This document shows, one piece after another, positions 15,171-24,171 of a stretch of 64,000 nt of DNA. The notes under the pieces are model-generated. The model was not told the origin of the DNA and searched no databases. It worked only from the letters and a program-made list of their open reading frames with translations. Every line of letters begins with the position of its first letter. The stretch's first letter is position 1. The position numbers were made by a program, and so were the translations under genes. The DNA comes from an uncultured Selenomonadales bacterium (lineage in GTDB: Bacteria; Bacillota; Negativicutes; Acidaminococcales; Acidaminococcaceae): contig ONAN01000002.1 of the NCBI GenBank assembly GCA_900315805.1, positions 87,701 through 151,700 of the forward strand. Reading direction: 5' to 3'.

Positions 15171-17378
15171 ATGAATAATCAGAACAACCGGAACAGCGGC
15201 AACAACGGCCGGCGGCCTTTGATTTTTTACTATATTCTGGCCTTCGTCGTCATCATGTTGTTGAACGCCTACGTGTTCCCGACCATGTTCAAGCCCCAGG
15301 TGGAAAACATCCCCTACAGCACATTCCTGCAGATGGTGGATGAGGGCAAGTTCTCCAAGGTCGAAATCAGCGACAAACGGCTGGCCGCCACCGCCACCGA
15401 CACGAACGACAAAAAGATCTACATCACGGGCCGTGCCGAAGACCCGCAGCTCCTGACGCGCCTCGAAAAGAGCAAGGTCACCTTCTCGCAGGTCATTCCC
15501 CGCGAAGCCTCGCCCCTCGAGAGCTTCTTCACGAACTGGATCCTCCCGATCCTGATCTTCTTCATCATCGGGCAGCTCATCATGCGCTTTATGGCCGGTA
15601 AAGGCGGCTTCGGCGGTATCGGCGGCATGGGCAACTTCGGCAAGAGCAATGCCAAAGTGTACATGCAGGCCAACACCGGCGTTACCTTTGCCGATGTAGC
15701 GGGCCAGGACGAGGCAAAAGAAGCCCTCGTCGAGCTGGTCGATTTCCTGCACCATCCTGACAAATACCAGAAGATCGGCGCCACCATGCCGAAAGGCGCC
15801 CTGCTGGTCGGCCCTCCGGGCACCGGCAAGACCCTGCTCGCCAAAGCCATCGCCGGCGAAGCCAAGGTCCCCTTCTTCAGCATTTCCGGGTCTGAATTCA
15901 TCGAAATGTTCGTCGGCATGGGCGCCGCCCGTGTGCGCGACCTTTTCGACCAGGCCCAGAAAAAGGCGCCGTGCATCGTCTTCATCGATGAAATCGACGC
16001 CATCGGCAAAAAACGTGATACCGGTGCCTTCGGCAGCAACGACGAACGGGAACAGACCCTGAACCAGCTGCTCGCCGAAATGGACGGTTTCGACGGCAGC
16101 AAAGGCGTCATCATTCTCGCCGCCACGAACCGCCCCGAATCCCTGGATAAGGCACTGCTCCGTCCCGGCCGTTTCGACCGCCGCATCCCTGTCGAACTGC
16201 CTGACCTGAAAGGCCGTGAAGCCATCCTCAAAGTACACTCCAAAGATGTACGCATGGAAGACGACATCGACCTGAACGCCATCGCCCGCGCCACGGCCGG
16301 CGCGTCCGGCGCCGAACTGGCCAACATCGTCAACGAAGCCGCCCTGCGCGCCGTGCGCATGGGCCGCGACAAAGTCAACCAGCAGGACCTGGAAGAATCG
16401 GTCGAAGTCATCATCGCCGGCTACCAGCGCAAAGGCGCCGTCATCGCCCCCGAAGAAAAGAAAGTCATCGCCTACCATGAAATCGGCCACGCCCTTGTGG
16501 CAGCCCTGCAGAGCAACTCCGCACCGGTCCACAAGATCACCATTGTACCGCGTACCAGCGGCGCTCTCGGCTACACCATGCAGGTCGACAAACAGGAAAA
16601 GGTGCTCCAGAGCAAAGAAGAGCTCTTCAACCGCATCGTGACCATTACCGGCGGCCGTTCCGCCGAAGAAGTCGTCTTCAACCTCGTCACCGGCGGCGCC
16701 GCCAACGACATCGAGCAGGCCACCCGCCTGGCCCGCGCCATGGTCGCCCGTCTCGGCATGACCGAGGAATTCGACATGATGGGCATGGAAACCATCCAGA
16801 ACGCCTACCTGGGCGGCGATGCCTCCATGACCTGCAGCGAAGCCACGGCAGCCCGCATTGACGCCAAAGTCGTGGAAATCATCAAGGCAGCCCACCAGAA
16901 GGCCATCTCCATCCTGAAAGAACACCGCGACGACATGGACCGCCTGGCAGCCTACCTGCTGGAAAAAGAAACCATTACCGGCGAAGAGTTCATGGCCATC
17001 CTCCACCACGAGGATCCGGAAGAAGCCCTGCGCCGTGCCTCCGAAGAAGCAACGGAAAAGAACGTCCGCGAACGCGAAGCCGACGCCGAAAAGGCCGCCG
17101 AAGACGCTGCCCGCGACGCCGCCCGTTCCGCTGCCTGGGCCGCAGCCGCCAAACGCGAAGCCGCAGCCCGCGGTGAAAACGTCGACGGCACGCCCCTGAC
17201 CGACGAACAGAAAGCCGGCCTGGACAATGGCGGTACCGGCACGAGTGCCGGCAGCGGGGAAGCCCCGTCTGCCGCGGACTCCGCCCAGACCGTCATCCAG
17301 ATGCCTCCGGCTCCGGATAAAAACGAGGGCAGCGAACCGCCGAAAAACGATTCCGATGCCTCCAATCCCCAGGCATAA
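15171..17378 (+). CDS. ftsH: ATP-dependent zinc metalloprotease FtsH
   Basis: FtsH is the membrane-anchored hexameric protease that extracts and degrades membrane and regulatory proteins. The 735 residues show a membrane helix (about 17-36), an extracytoplasmic domain and a second helix (about 121-140). The AAA module has Walker A GPPGTGKT (214-221), Walker [12 protein letters not shown] and the second region of homology RPGRFDRR. The zinc site HEIGH (436-440) has Ile where most relatives have Ala. From about residue 600 an atypically long Ala/Glu-rich then Pro/Ser/Gly-rich tail of some 130 residues follows the conserved core. ATG 15171 follows AGGAGGAAGAGG. Confidence 0.96.
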   Translation: MNNQNNRNSGNNGRRPLIFYYILAFVVIMLLNAYVFPTMFKPQVENIPYSTFLQMVDEGKFSKVEISDKRLAATATDTNDKKIYITGRAEDPQLLTRLEKSKVTFSQVIPREASPLESFFTNWILPILIFFIIGQLIMRFMAGKGGFGGIGGMGNFGKSNAKVYMQANTGVTFADVAGQDEAKEALVELVDFLHHPDKYQKIGATMPKGALLVGPPGTGKTLLAKAIAGEAKVPFFSISGSEFIEMFVGMGAARVRDLFDQAQKKAPCIVFIDEIDAIGKKRDTGAFGSNDEREQTLNQLLAEMDGFDGSKGVIILAATNRPESLDKALLRPGRFDRRIPVELPDLKGREAILKVHSKDVRMEDDIDLNAIARATAGASGAELANIVNEAALRAVRMGRDKVNQQDLEESVEVIIAGYQRKGAVIAPEEKKVIAYHEIGHALVAALQSNSAPVHKITIVPRTSGALGYTMQVDKQEKVLQSKEELFNRIVTITGGRSAEEVVFNLVTGGAANDIEQATRLARAMVARLGMTEEFDMMGMETIQNAYLGGDASMTCSEATAARIDAKVVEIIKAAHQKAISILKEHRDDMDRLAAYLLEKETITGEEFMAILHHEDPEEALRRASEEATEKNVREREADAEKAAEDAARDAARSAAWAAAAKREAAARGENVDGTPLTDEQKAGLDNGGTGTSAGSGEAPSAADSAQTVIQMPPAPDKNEGSEPPKNDSDASNPQA

Positions 17379-17396
17379 GGTAAAACAGGCACTTCT

Positions 17397-18536
17397 ATGA
17401 AACGTGTTGTGTTGGGTGCGCTGGGCTGCCTGCTGGCGCTCGGCGTACTGTTCCATCCATCCTTTATAAAAAACGAAATTCCCCTTTCCCAACCGGAGAG
17501 GGGAATTTTTCAGCATGGGACAAAAAACCAGGCGGCGGCCGCGGCTGCCGCAGCGGACAAGGCGATGCAAAGCCCCATCCCCCTCCTCACGGACAAGGAG
17601 ATTGCGCCCCCGGGCGGCGACAAGCGCGACTACACGAGCCTGGCCGTATACTACTGGCCGGACGCCGCCAAACCGGACGGGAAGCCCTATGTGCGGCGCG
17701 ATGGCCAGGTGAACCCGGAAAAATGGGACGAAACCCGCTATGACGCCAAACGGCTCGTGCAAATGAAGAACGCCGTCAAAGCCCTGGCCCGCGGTTACGC
17801 CGCGACGGGGAACAAGGCCTATGCCGACAGGGCACGGGCCATCGCCAGGGCATGGTTCCTGGACGATGCGACGCGCATGAACCCCTGTCTTCTTTATGCA
17901 CAAAGGATTCCCGGAAAAACGGAAGGCCAGAAAACAGGCCTGATTGATACGGTGAACCTGATTGACGTCGTCGATTCCCTTTATTTGCTGCAGGATGCCT
18001 GCCCCGCGGAAGAATGGCAGGCGTACCGACAGTGGTTCGGGGCCTACACGCATTGGCTTCTGACCAGCCCGCTGGGCCGGGACGAAGCTGCTTCGGCAAA
18101 CAACCACGGCCTCTGGTACGACGCCCAGGTCTGTGTCTTCGCCCACTTTGCCGGCCAGGACGAAACCGCGCGGAAAATCCTGCAGGCCGTCCCGGAAAAG
18201 CGGATGGCCGTGCAGATCGCGGAAGACGGCAGCCTGCCCCTGGAACTGGCAAGAACCCGCCCGCTGCATTATTCCCTTTACACGCTCCGGGCCTGTCTGA
18301 CCCTGGCCCGGGTCGGCGAAGAGGTGGGAGTTCCCTTATATGACGCGGTAAGCAGCAACGGCCGCTCCCTGAAGCTGGCCATCGACTATATCCTTCCCTA
18401 TGCCAAAGGCGAAAAAGCACTGCCCCGCAAAGACATTGCGAAAGACGACGAAGCCCCCTTCTGGCACGCCCTCCACCTCGCCAACCGGCACTACCACAAC
18501 CCCGCCTACGAATACAAACCCCGACAGGCAGATTGA
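17397..18536 (+). CDS. Alginate-lyase-like secreted protein
   Basis: This belongs to the alginate lyase (AlgL/PL5-like, alpha/alpha-toroid) family. Residues 1-22 form a signal peptide. Family motifs are YYWPDAAKPDGKPYVRRDG (about 82-100), VNPEKWDE and SANNHGLWYD (about 236-245, the catalytic Asn-His region). It probably cleaves an exopolysaccharide or uronate polymer in the periplasm; substrate uncertain. It starts 18 bases after ftsH with only a weak ribosome site (CAGG). A terminator-like hairpin (17476-17510) lies inside codons 27-38, so expression from the ftsH promoter is likely attenuated. Confidence 0.78.
   Translation: MKRVVLGALGCLLALGVLFHPSFIKNEIPLSQPERGIFQHGTKNQAAAAAAAADKAMQSPIPLLTDKEIAPPGGDKRDYTSLAVYYWPDAAKPDGKPYVRRDGQVNPEKWDETRYDAKRLVQMKNAVKALARGYAATGNKAYADRARAIARAWFLDDATRMNPCLLYAQRIPGKTEGQKTGLIDTVNLIDVVDSLYLLQDACPAEEWQAYRQWFGAYTHWLLTSPLGRDEAASANNHGLWYDAQVCVFAHFAGQDETARKILQAVPEKRMAVQIAEDGSLPLELARTRPLHYSLYTLRACLTLARVGEEVGVPLYDAVSSNGRSLKLAIDYILPYAKGEKALPRKDIAKDDEAPFWHALHLANRHYHNPAYEYKPRQAD
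17476..17510 (+). terminator. Intrinsic-terminator hairpin inside the lyase coding sequence
   Basis: AAATTCCCCT pairs perfectly with AGGGGAATTT around 13 bases, and the run TTTTT closes it. It would serve as the ftsH terminator, yet lies about 80 bases inside the next reading frame, in the segment after the signal peptide. A ribosome translating the leader would melt it. Confidence 0.7.
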
Positions 18537-18767
18537 ATCAGGCGAGGCCTGACAACCATCGCCACCCCCCAAAAAGCACGCCAAACCTGCCGGCCATCTC
18601 CACCCTCTTATTCATCGCGGTTAAAGAACCGGACAGGCACATTGAAAAAACAAACAAATAAATAACAAACACGCATAAAGAAACCTCCGGGAGACGATTT
18701 TGGGCACATCGAGCGCTTGCGCGAGCCAGTGCACAAAATCGTACTCCCGGAGGTCATTTTCTATCTG
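18537..18767. other. Spacer between lyase and yitT
   Basis: Besides the inverted repeat at 18683-18754, the spacer is A-rich and non-coding. A short direct repeat, GACAGGCAnATTGAA, occurs at the lyase stop codon (about 18524-18538) and again near 18632-18646. No gene is supported. Confidence 0.4.
18683..18754. terminator. 72-bp near-perfect inverted repeat between convergent genes
   Basis: ACCTCCGGGAG and ACGATTTTG pair with CAAAATCGT and CTCCCGGAGGT, with one extra base, and GCAC/GTGC continues the stem. Arms are about 24 bases around a GC-rich centre (GAGCGCTTGCGCGAGC). T-rich runs follow in both directions (TTTCTTT on minus, ATTTT on plus). It is a bidirectional terminator for the lyase and yitT, or a palindromic repeat element reused as one. 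Confidence 0.65.
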
Positions 18768-19709
18768 CTATTGTTGTTTACGGCTGTCCGGCTTCTTCTC
18801 CGCAGCCTCCATCTCCTCCCAATCCATCCTTAACTCCGGCGGACGTTTGATGGTGTGGTTGGTCTTTTGCGTGAAGCCGCGGCCAAATACATCGTTCGCG
18901 TCCTGGATGATCATGAAGGCGTAGGGGTCGTATTCCTTGACGAGCTGTTTGACTTTGGCGATCTGCGTGAGCTTGACGACGCAGAAGATCATTTTGCGGT
19001 GCTGGTGCGTGAAGGCGCCTTCGCCTTCGATGTAGGTGACACCGCGGCCGACAATCTTGATGATGGCTTCGGCAATGGCCTCGTTCTGTTCACTGATGAT
19101 GAAGACGTTCTTCTTGTAGTCGAAACCGTCCGTGAAGGCGTTGCTCACTTTGGCCACGGCGAAATAGGCGACCAGGGTGTACAGGGCCGGTTCGAGGCCG
19201 AAGAAGAAGGCGCCGCTGCAGAGCAGGACGAAGTTGATGGCGAAACCCGTCGTGCCGATGCTGATGGAATAGAACTTCTGCACGATGGCGCCGATGATGT
19301 CCGTGCCGCCGGTGCTGCCGCCGACGCGGTAGAGCGTGCCCAGGCCGATACCGTGCATGACACCGCCGGCAATACAGCTGAGCATGGCGTCATGGACGGG
19401 CACCATGCCGTTCAGCGGGGAAAACACGTGCAGCCAGAACGACAGGGCAAGCGTGCCGTATATGCCGCTGATGAAATAGTTGCGGCTCATGAGTTTGTAG
19501 GCCAGGATGAACAGGGGAATGTTGAAGATGATGTTCGTGACGCTGACCTGCCAGCCGAACAGGTAATAGAGGATCATGCCCAGGCCCGTGATGCCGCCGC
19601 TCAGTAAATGGTGGGGCAGGAAGAAGGCATTCAGGGCGATGCCCGAAATGCACGTGCCGAGGGTAATGGTCAGGTACCGTTTGACCTGGTGTTTCATCTG
19701 AAGACTCAC
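18768..19709 (-). CDS. YitT-family membrane protein (DUF161 + DUF2179)
   Basis: The roughly 313-residue protein has five or six membrane segments in the first 190 residues (GITGLGMILYY, GIGLGTLYRVGGSTGGTDIIG). A cytoplasmic C-terminal domain of the DUF2179 type follows (NVFIISEQNEAIAEAII, RGVTYIEGEGAFT, DPYAFMIIQDANDVFGRGF). The family is widespread in Firmicutes without an agreed function. I chose the GTG at 19709 because GGGAGG lies five bases upstream; a TTG seven codons earlier and an ATG four codons later lack good sites. The C-terminus is charged. Promoter TTGCTT-16-TATACT lies at 19788-19761. Confidence 0.85.
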   Translation of the reverse strand: MSLQMKHQVKRYLTITLGTCISGIALNAFFLPHHLLSGGITGLGMILYYLFGWQVSVTNIIFNIPLFILAYKLMSRNYFISGIYGTLALSFWLHVFSPLNGMVPVHDAMLSCIAGGVMHGIGLGTLYRVGGSTGGTDIIGAIVQKFYSISIGTTGFAINFVLLCSGAFFFGLEPALYTLVAYFAVAKVSNAFTDGFDYKKNVFIISEQNEAIAEAIIKIVGRGVTYIEGEGAFTHQHRKMIFCVVKLTQIAKVKQLVKEYDPYAFMIIQDANDVFGRGFTQKTNHTIKRPPELRMDWEEMEAAEKKPDSRKQQ

Positions 19710-19760
19710 AGGGACCTCCCGGTGCGGCAATCTTTATTCCGTGCCGCATATCATTACAGA

Positions 19761-19788
19761 AGTATATCACGCCGATGTAAAAAAGCAA
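19761..19788 (-). promoter_or_regulatory. Promoter of yitT-like gene
   Basis: TTGCTT (19788-19783), 16 bases, TATACT (19766-19761) on the minus strand; an alternative TTGACA lies about 20 bases further upstream. Confidence 0.5.
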
Positions 19789-19834
19789 GAAAAAGACTGT
19801 CAATTCGCGCAATATCTTCGGCCGGATTTCAGAT

Positions 19835-19863
19835 TTGCTGTGTCAAACAGGGAATTTTATGGT
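19835..19863 (+). promoter_or_regulatory. Promoter of the ispE run
   Basis: TTGCTG (19835-19840), 17 bases, TATGGT (19858-19863), overlapped by a TACAAT. AGTATACATAATT follows at 19889-19901; the same 13 bases occur upstream of ftsH at 15014-15026. Confidence 0.4.
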
Positions 19864-19928
19864 ACAATAAAATAGTAAAATTGTATTCAGTATACATAAT
19901 TGTTCACTGAGGGGACTGACAACAATCC

Positions 19929-20789
19929 ATGAAGATCATTGAAACGGGACCGGCGAAAATCAATCTCGGCCTCGATGTGCTGGGAATGCGGCCCGACCGC
20001 TACCACGAAGTGGCCATGATCATGCAGGGCCTGGAACTGGCGGACCGCATCACGATTACGGACGCGCCGGAACTGACGGTGACGACGGACCGGGAAGGGC
20101 TGGAAGGCGGTCCTTCGAACCTGGCCTGGAAGGCGGCCGAGCTGATGGGGCGGTACGCCCGCAGGACGCCGCGGGTCCATATCCATATTGAAAAGAAGGT
20201 GTTCCTCGCCGCCGGCCTGGCGGGAGGAAGCACGGACGCGGCCGCTGTACTGCGCGGCCTGAACCGGTACTGGGGCATGGGGCTTCCGGCCGACCGGCTG
20301 GAGCGGCTCGGCGCCCAGATCGGGTCCGACGTGCCCTTCTGCGTGCGCGGCGGCACGAGCCTGGCCACGGGCCGGGGCGAACTGCTGGAGGCGCTGCCTG
20401 ACCTGCCGGCCCTGCCGGTCGTGCTGGCCAAGCCGAAGGTCGACGTATCGACCCCCTGGGCATACCGGGAATATGACAAACAGAAGAATGTGCAGCATCC
20501 GGACATTGCGGCCATGGCGGAAGCCATCCGGTCCGGTGCGGTGGACAAGGTACTGGCCCTCCTGGGCAATGTGCTGGAGCCCGTGACGGCGAAGGCCCAT
20601 CCCGAAATTGCGGCCATAGAGAAAGTGATGCGCGGCAACGGCGCCCTGGCGGCCATGATGAGCGGCAGCGGCCCGACGGTGTTCGGCATCACACAGACGA
20701 AGGAACAGGCGGAAGCCATCGCGGCCCAGCTTGTACCCATGAATTTGGAACTGGCGGTTACGGAGACCGCGGGGAGGAAGGAACTATGA
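19929..20789 (+). CDS. ispE: 4-diphosphocytidyl-2-C-methyl-D-erythritol kinase IspE
   Basis: IspE phosphorylates CDP-methylerythritol in the non-mevalonate (MEP) pathway for isoprenoids such as undecaprenyl phosphate. The 286-residue GHMP kinase shows PAKINLGLDVLG (8-19), the ATP-binding LAAGLAGGSTDAAAVLRGLN (about 96-115) and MMSGSGPTVFG near 240. The start ATG has GAGGGGACTG upstream. Its last four bases overlap the GntR gene (ATGA), indicating translational coupling. Confidence 0.95.
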   Translation: MKIIETGPAKINLGLDVLGMRPDRYHEVAMIMQGLELADRITITDAPELTVTTDREGLEGGPSNLAWKAAELMGRYARRTPRVHIHIEKKVFLAAGLAGGSTDAAAVLRGLNRYWGMGLPADRLERLGAQIGSDVPFCVRGGTSLATGRGELLEALPDLPALPVVLAKPKVDVSTPWAYREYDKQKNVQHPDIAAMAEAIRSGAVDKVLALLGNVLEPVTAKAHPEIAAIEKVMRGNGALAAMMSGSGPTVFGITQTKEQAEAIAAQLVPMNLELAVTETAGRKEL

Positions 20790-21478
20790 GCGGACATTTG
20801 GAACAGATTCGGCTGGACAGTTACAAACCGTTGCGGGAACTGGTTTGCGAACATATCCGGCAGGCCATCATCGACGGTACGTTTGCGCCCGGTGAACGCC
20901 TGATGGAGATCCAGCTGGCCGATGAAATGGGGGTCAGCCGCACGCCCGTGCGCGAGGCCATCCGCAAACTGGAGCTGGAAGGGTTCGTGGTCATGATTCC
21001 GCGCCGCGGCACCTACGTGGCCAACATGTCCATCAAGGACATCAACGACGTGTACGAAATCCGCACGAGCCTCGAAGTGCTGGCTGCCGGCCTGGCGGCG
21101 GAACGCATCGCGCCGGAGCAGCTGGAAGAGATGCAGTATCTGCTGATCCAGATCCAGCACGGCATCGATGAAAACAATATGGATAAGATCGTCGACAACG
21201 ACGTGGCCTTCCACGATGTATTGTACCGCGCGTCCGGCAATGAACGGCTGCGCAACATCATCAACAACCTGCGCGAACAGCTGACGGGCATCCGCCGTAC
21301 ATCCATGCTCTACCCGGGCCGTCTGAAGGACACGCAGGAAGAGCACCGCTCCCTGGTGGACGCCATCGCCCAGCACGACGTGGAAAAATCGCAGGAAGCG
21401 GCCCGCGTGCATCTGGAAAACGCGGAGCGCACGCTCATGGCTTCCATGGCGGACGCGAAAAAGGCGAAGAAGGCATAA
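20786..21478 (+). CDS. GntR-family transcriptional regulator (FadR/FCD type)
   Basis: This 230-residue DNA-binding regulator has an N-terminal winged helix (about 12-75: LREYV-like LRELVCEHIRQAI, MGVSRTPVREAIRKLE, VVMIPRRGTYVA). A C-terminal all-helical FCD ligand domain (about 85-215) contains metal-site-like residues (NDVAFHDVLY, EEHRSLVDAI). It starts within the last codons of ispE and is followed 12 bases later by the nucleotidyltransferase gene, so the three are one transcript. The effector is unknown, commonly a small carboxylate in this subfamily. Confidence 0.9.
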   Translation: MSGHLEQIRLDSYKPLRELVCEHIRQAIIDGTFAPGERLMEIQLADEMGVSRTPVREAIRKLELEGFVVMIPRRGTYVANMSIKDINDVYEIRTSLEVLAAGLAAERIAPEQLEEMQYLLIQIQHGIDENNMDKIVDNDVAFHDVLYRASGNERLRNIINNLREQLTGIRRTSMLYPGRLKDTQEEHRSLVDAIAQHDVEKSQEAARVHLENAERTLMASMADAKKAKKA

Positions 21479-21490
21479 GGAACGGACTGT

Positions 21491-22450
21491 ATGGAAAGGG
21501 AACAATATGATCTGGTGATCCTGGCCGGGGGAACGGGCCGCGTGACCCTGCCCGGCCGGAACCCGGAACCGAGGGCGCTGGCGCCGTTGAAAGGCCGGCG
21601 CCTTTTGCATTATATCCTGCAGGCGGCACAGGACAGCGGCCGCATCCGCCGGGCCATCGTCGTGACCCATCCGGACAAGGTGGCCGCCTTCCGGGCGGTG
21701 TATCCGGCGGCACACCTGGTCTGGCGCGATGTGACGGACGACGGTACGCCCCGCGTGGAGAAGACCGTCCGCAACGCCGTCGCGGCGGGCCATGAATTTT
21801 CTCCCTGGCAGGAAGACTTCACCTTGAAACAGGGCCTGCCGGACGCGGCGGAGGCCGAACCGGAACCGCTGCCCCTGCCCCTGTACGTGACGCAGTGCGC
21901 CGGCACCATGCCCGAAGGCGGCTGGACCGGTATGCGCCTGGCCCAGTTCCTGCGGCACCGGGAGACGGGTACGCCGCTCACGGAGAAACTGCGGGTCGTC
22001 GTCAGCATGGAGGACCTGCCGTTTTTGACGGGGGAAGCCCTGCAGGACTTTATCGGCCGGGCGGAGCGGATTGACGCGGACGGCGTGTACGCCCTCGTGA
22101 CGAAGGCGTCGTGCCTGCGGGAATTTCCCGATTTGAAGCGGACATTCTTCCATCTGACCGAAGGGGATTTTACGGGCGGCAACCTGTCCCTGATCGCGTC
22201 GACCGTGTTCCCCGCGTGCGTGACACGCATGGCCGAAGTCTACGCCATGCGCAAGAACGTGGGAAAACTGGCGGGCTGGCTGGGAGGGGGCATCATCGTG
22301 AAATTCCTGCTCCACCGCCTGTCCCTGGCCGATGTGGAACGCAAGGCTTCGGAAACCTTCAATCTAAAAGGCCGCTGCGTGATTTCGGATTACGCGTCCG
22401 TCGGTACGGACCTGGACCGGGCGGAAGAGTGGCCCAAGGCGGAAAAATAA
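21491..22450 (+). CDS. MobA-like NTP transferase domain protein
   Basis: The 319-residue protein starts with a nucleotide-binding loop of the nucleotidyltransferase fold (VILAGGTGRVTLPG, residues 9-22), here extended compared with the usual LAGGxGxRM. It continues with alternating strand and helix segments (RRAIVVTHPDKVAAF) and a probable metal-site region (VVSMEDLPFLTGEAL near 175). Residues near 215-235 (TFFHLTEGDFTGGN) resemble related sugar- or cofactor-nucleotidyltransferases. It sits directly before glmU. The substrate is unknown. ATG 21491 has AAGGAACGG upstream. Confidence 0.75.
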   Translation: MEREQYDLVILAGGTGRVTLPGRNPEPRALAPLKGRRLLHYILQAAQDSGRIRRAIVVTHPDKVAAFRAVYPAAHLVWRDVTDDGTPRVEKTVRNAVAAGHEFSPWQEDFTLKQGLPDAAEAEPEPLPLPLYVTQCAGTMPEGGWTGMRLAQFLRHRETGTPLTEKLRVVVSMEDLPFLTGEALQDFIGRAERIDADGVYALVTKASCLREFPDLKRTFFHLTEGDFTGGNLSLIASTVFPACVTRMAEVYAMRKNVGKLAGWLGGGIIVKFLLHRLSLADVERKASETFNLKGRCVISDYASVGTDLDRAEEWPKAEK

Positions 22451-22594
22451 ATCGGAAAATACACCGGTTCACCGGAAAAGTGACCGGGCGGAAGGCAAAT
22501 TCCCTTGAAAAACTGCAAGGGAAGCAGTAAAATGCCTTTGAATCGTAACAAGCATCCGGCAGGTGCCGGACTGGAAATGAGGGAGACTTACAGA

Positions 22595-24004
22595 ATGGAA
22601 AAACTGACAGCTGTCATTCTCGCGGCCGGCAAGGGCACGCGCATGAAATCGAAGTTACCGAAGGTGCTGCACAAGGTGGGCGGCAAGCCCATGGTGGAAC
22701 ACGTGCTGGATGCCGCGGAAGCGGCCGGCTGCAAGGATAACGTGGTCGTCATCGGCCACGGCGCCGACCTGGTCCGCGAAGTCATCGGCAGCCGGGCCCG
22801 CATCGCCCTGCAGGCGGAGCAGCTCGGCACGGGCCACGCGGTCCTGCAGGCGGCGGAAGCCCTGAAGGATTTCCAGGGCACGGTGATGATCCTCTGCGGC
22901 GACACGCCGCTTTTGGAAGGGGCGGAACTGCGCCGTTTCTACGAGGAACACGTGAAACTGGGCGCCGCGGCGACGGTCATGACGGCTGAAATGGACGACC
23001 CCACGGGCTACGGCCGCATCCTGCGCGACGAAAAGGGCGAAGTGGCCGCCATCGTGGAACAGAAGGACGCCACGGAAGAGCAGCGCAGGATCCGGGAAAT
23101 CAACACGGGCAACTACTGCATGGAAGCGCCCCTTTTGTTCGAAGTGCTGAAAACGCTGGGCAACGACAATGCCCAGGGTGAATATTACCTGACGGATGTC
23201 CTGGCCAAACTGCGCGCCATGGGCAAGAAGGTCGGCGGCGTCAAGACGGACGACAGCGAAATGACCATGGGCGTCAATTCCCGCGTGCACCTGGCCCAGG
23301 CCGAAGCGGCCATGCGGCGCCGCACGCTGGAACAGTTCATGAACGACGGCGTCACCATCATGGACCCGGCGAGCACCTTCATTGAAAAGACGGTGCGCAT
23401 CGCGCCGGACACGGTGATTTACCCGAACACGTGGCTCCAGGGGAACACGGTCATCGGCGCAGACTGCGAAATCGGGCCGGACGTGCGCATGGAGAACGTC
23501 CAGGTCGGCGACCGCTGCCATCTGCAGTTCCTCTACGGTCATGACTGCCAGGTCCTGGACGATGTAACGGCCGGCCCGTACGTGCATCTGCGCCCGGACA
23601 CGGTCATCGGCAATCACGTCAAGATCGGCAACTTTGTCGAAGTGAAGAATTCCAACATCGGGACGGGCACGAAGCTGCCCCACCTGCAGTATATCGGCGA
23701 CAGCGACATCGGCAGCAACGTCAACATGGGCTGCGGCTGCATCACCGTCAACTACGACAGCAAATTCAAACACCGCACGGTCATCGGCGACAATGCCTTC
23801 GTGGGCTGCAACAGCAACCTCGTGGCGCCTGTGACGGTCGGACCGGATACTTACATTGCCGCCGGTTCCACCATTACGAAGGAAGTCCCGGCCAATGCCC
23901 TGGGCGTGGCCCGCGCGCGGCAGACCAACATCGCCGGCTGGGCGAAGTCCTATAAGGAAAAACTGGAACGCAAGGCGGAAGCGCTGAAAAAGGAAGGCAA
24001 GTAA
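22595..24004 (+). CDS. glmU: Bifunctional GlmU (uridyltransferase / glucosamine-1-phosphate acetyltransferase)
   Basis: GlmU makes UDP-GlcNAc for peptidoglycan and outer-membrane glycans. The 469-residue protein has LAAGKGTRMKSKLPKVLH (about 9-26) and CGDTPLL in the uridyltransferase half. A left-handed beta-helix of hexapeptide repeats (VIGADCEIGPDVRM and following) leads to GCGCITVNYDSKFKHRTVIG and NSNLVAPVTVG in the acetyltransferase half. I chose ATG 22595, with GGGAG nine bases upstream; earlier in-frame starts add non-family residues. UDP-GlcNAc then feeds murA, wecA and wecB in this same window. Confidence 0.96.
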   Translation: MEKLTAVILAAGKGTRMKSKLPKVLHKVGGKPMVEHVLDAAEAAGCKDNVVVIGHGADLVREVIGSRARIALQAEQLGTGHAVLQAAEALKDFQGTVMILCGDTPLLEGAELRRFYEEHVKLGAAATVMTAEMDDPTGYGRILRDEKGEVAAIVEQKDATEEQRRIREINTGNYCMEAPLLFEVLKTLGNDNAQGEYYLTDVLAKLRAMGKKVGGVKTDDSEMTMGVNSRVHLAQAEAAMRRRTLEQFMNDGVTIMDPASTFIEKTVRIAPDTVIYPNTWLQGNTVIGADCEIGPDVRMENVQVGDRCHLQFLYGHDCQVLDDVTAGPYVHLRPDTVIGNHVKIGNFVEVKNSNIGTGTKLPHLQYIGDSDIGSNVNMGCGCITVNYDSKFKHRTVIGDNAFVGCNSNLVAPVTVGPDTYIAAGSTITKEVPANALGVARARQTNIAGWAKSYKEKLERKAEALKKEGK

Positions 24005-24011
24005 GCACGAC

Positions 24012-24033
24012 GGCCCCGGTTTGGGCCTTTATT
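24012..24033 (+). terminator. Short terminator after glmU
   Basis: GGCCC pairs with GGGCC around seven bases, followed by TTTATT. The stem is short, so read-through into prs is possible. Confidence 0.45.
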
Positions 24034-24056
24034 CGTCCCGCACGGTGAAAAAATAC

Positions 24057-24086
24057 TTGTTTCCAACGGAATACATGGTATATACT
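24057..24086 (+). promoter_or_regulatory. Promoter of prs
   Basis: TTGTTT (24057-24062), 18 bases, TATACT (24081-24086), about 85 bases before the prs start. Confidence 0.5.
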
Positions 24087-24171
24087 ATGTGTGATTCCCG
24101 GAGAACCGTATTTTATACATCGGCCGGGACACGGAACAGAAATATTTCAGGTTAATGTGGAGGGTGTGTCA

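Noticed and set aside
14997..18269. Long minus-strand open frame opposite ftsH and the lyase (about 1090 codons)
   Set aside because: Antisense shadow of two identified genes; its protein is Gly/Phe/Val-rich without domain logic.
22475..22535. TTCCCTTG/CAAGGGAA hairpin before glmU as a terminator
   Set aside because: No T-tract follows on either side, so it is at most a leader structure.
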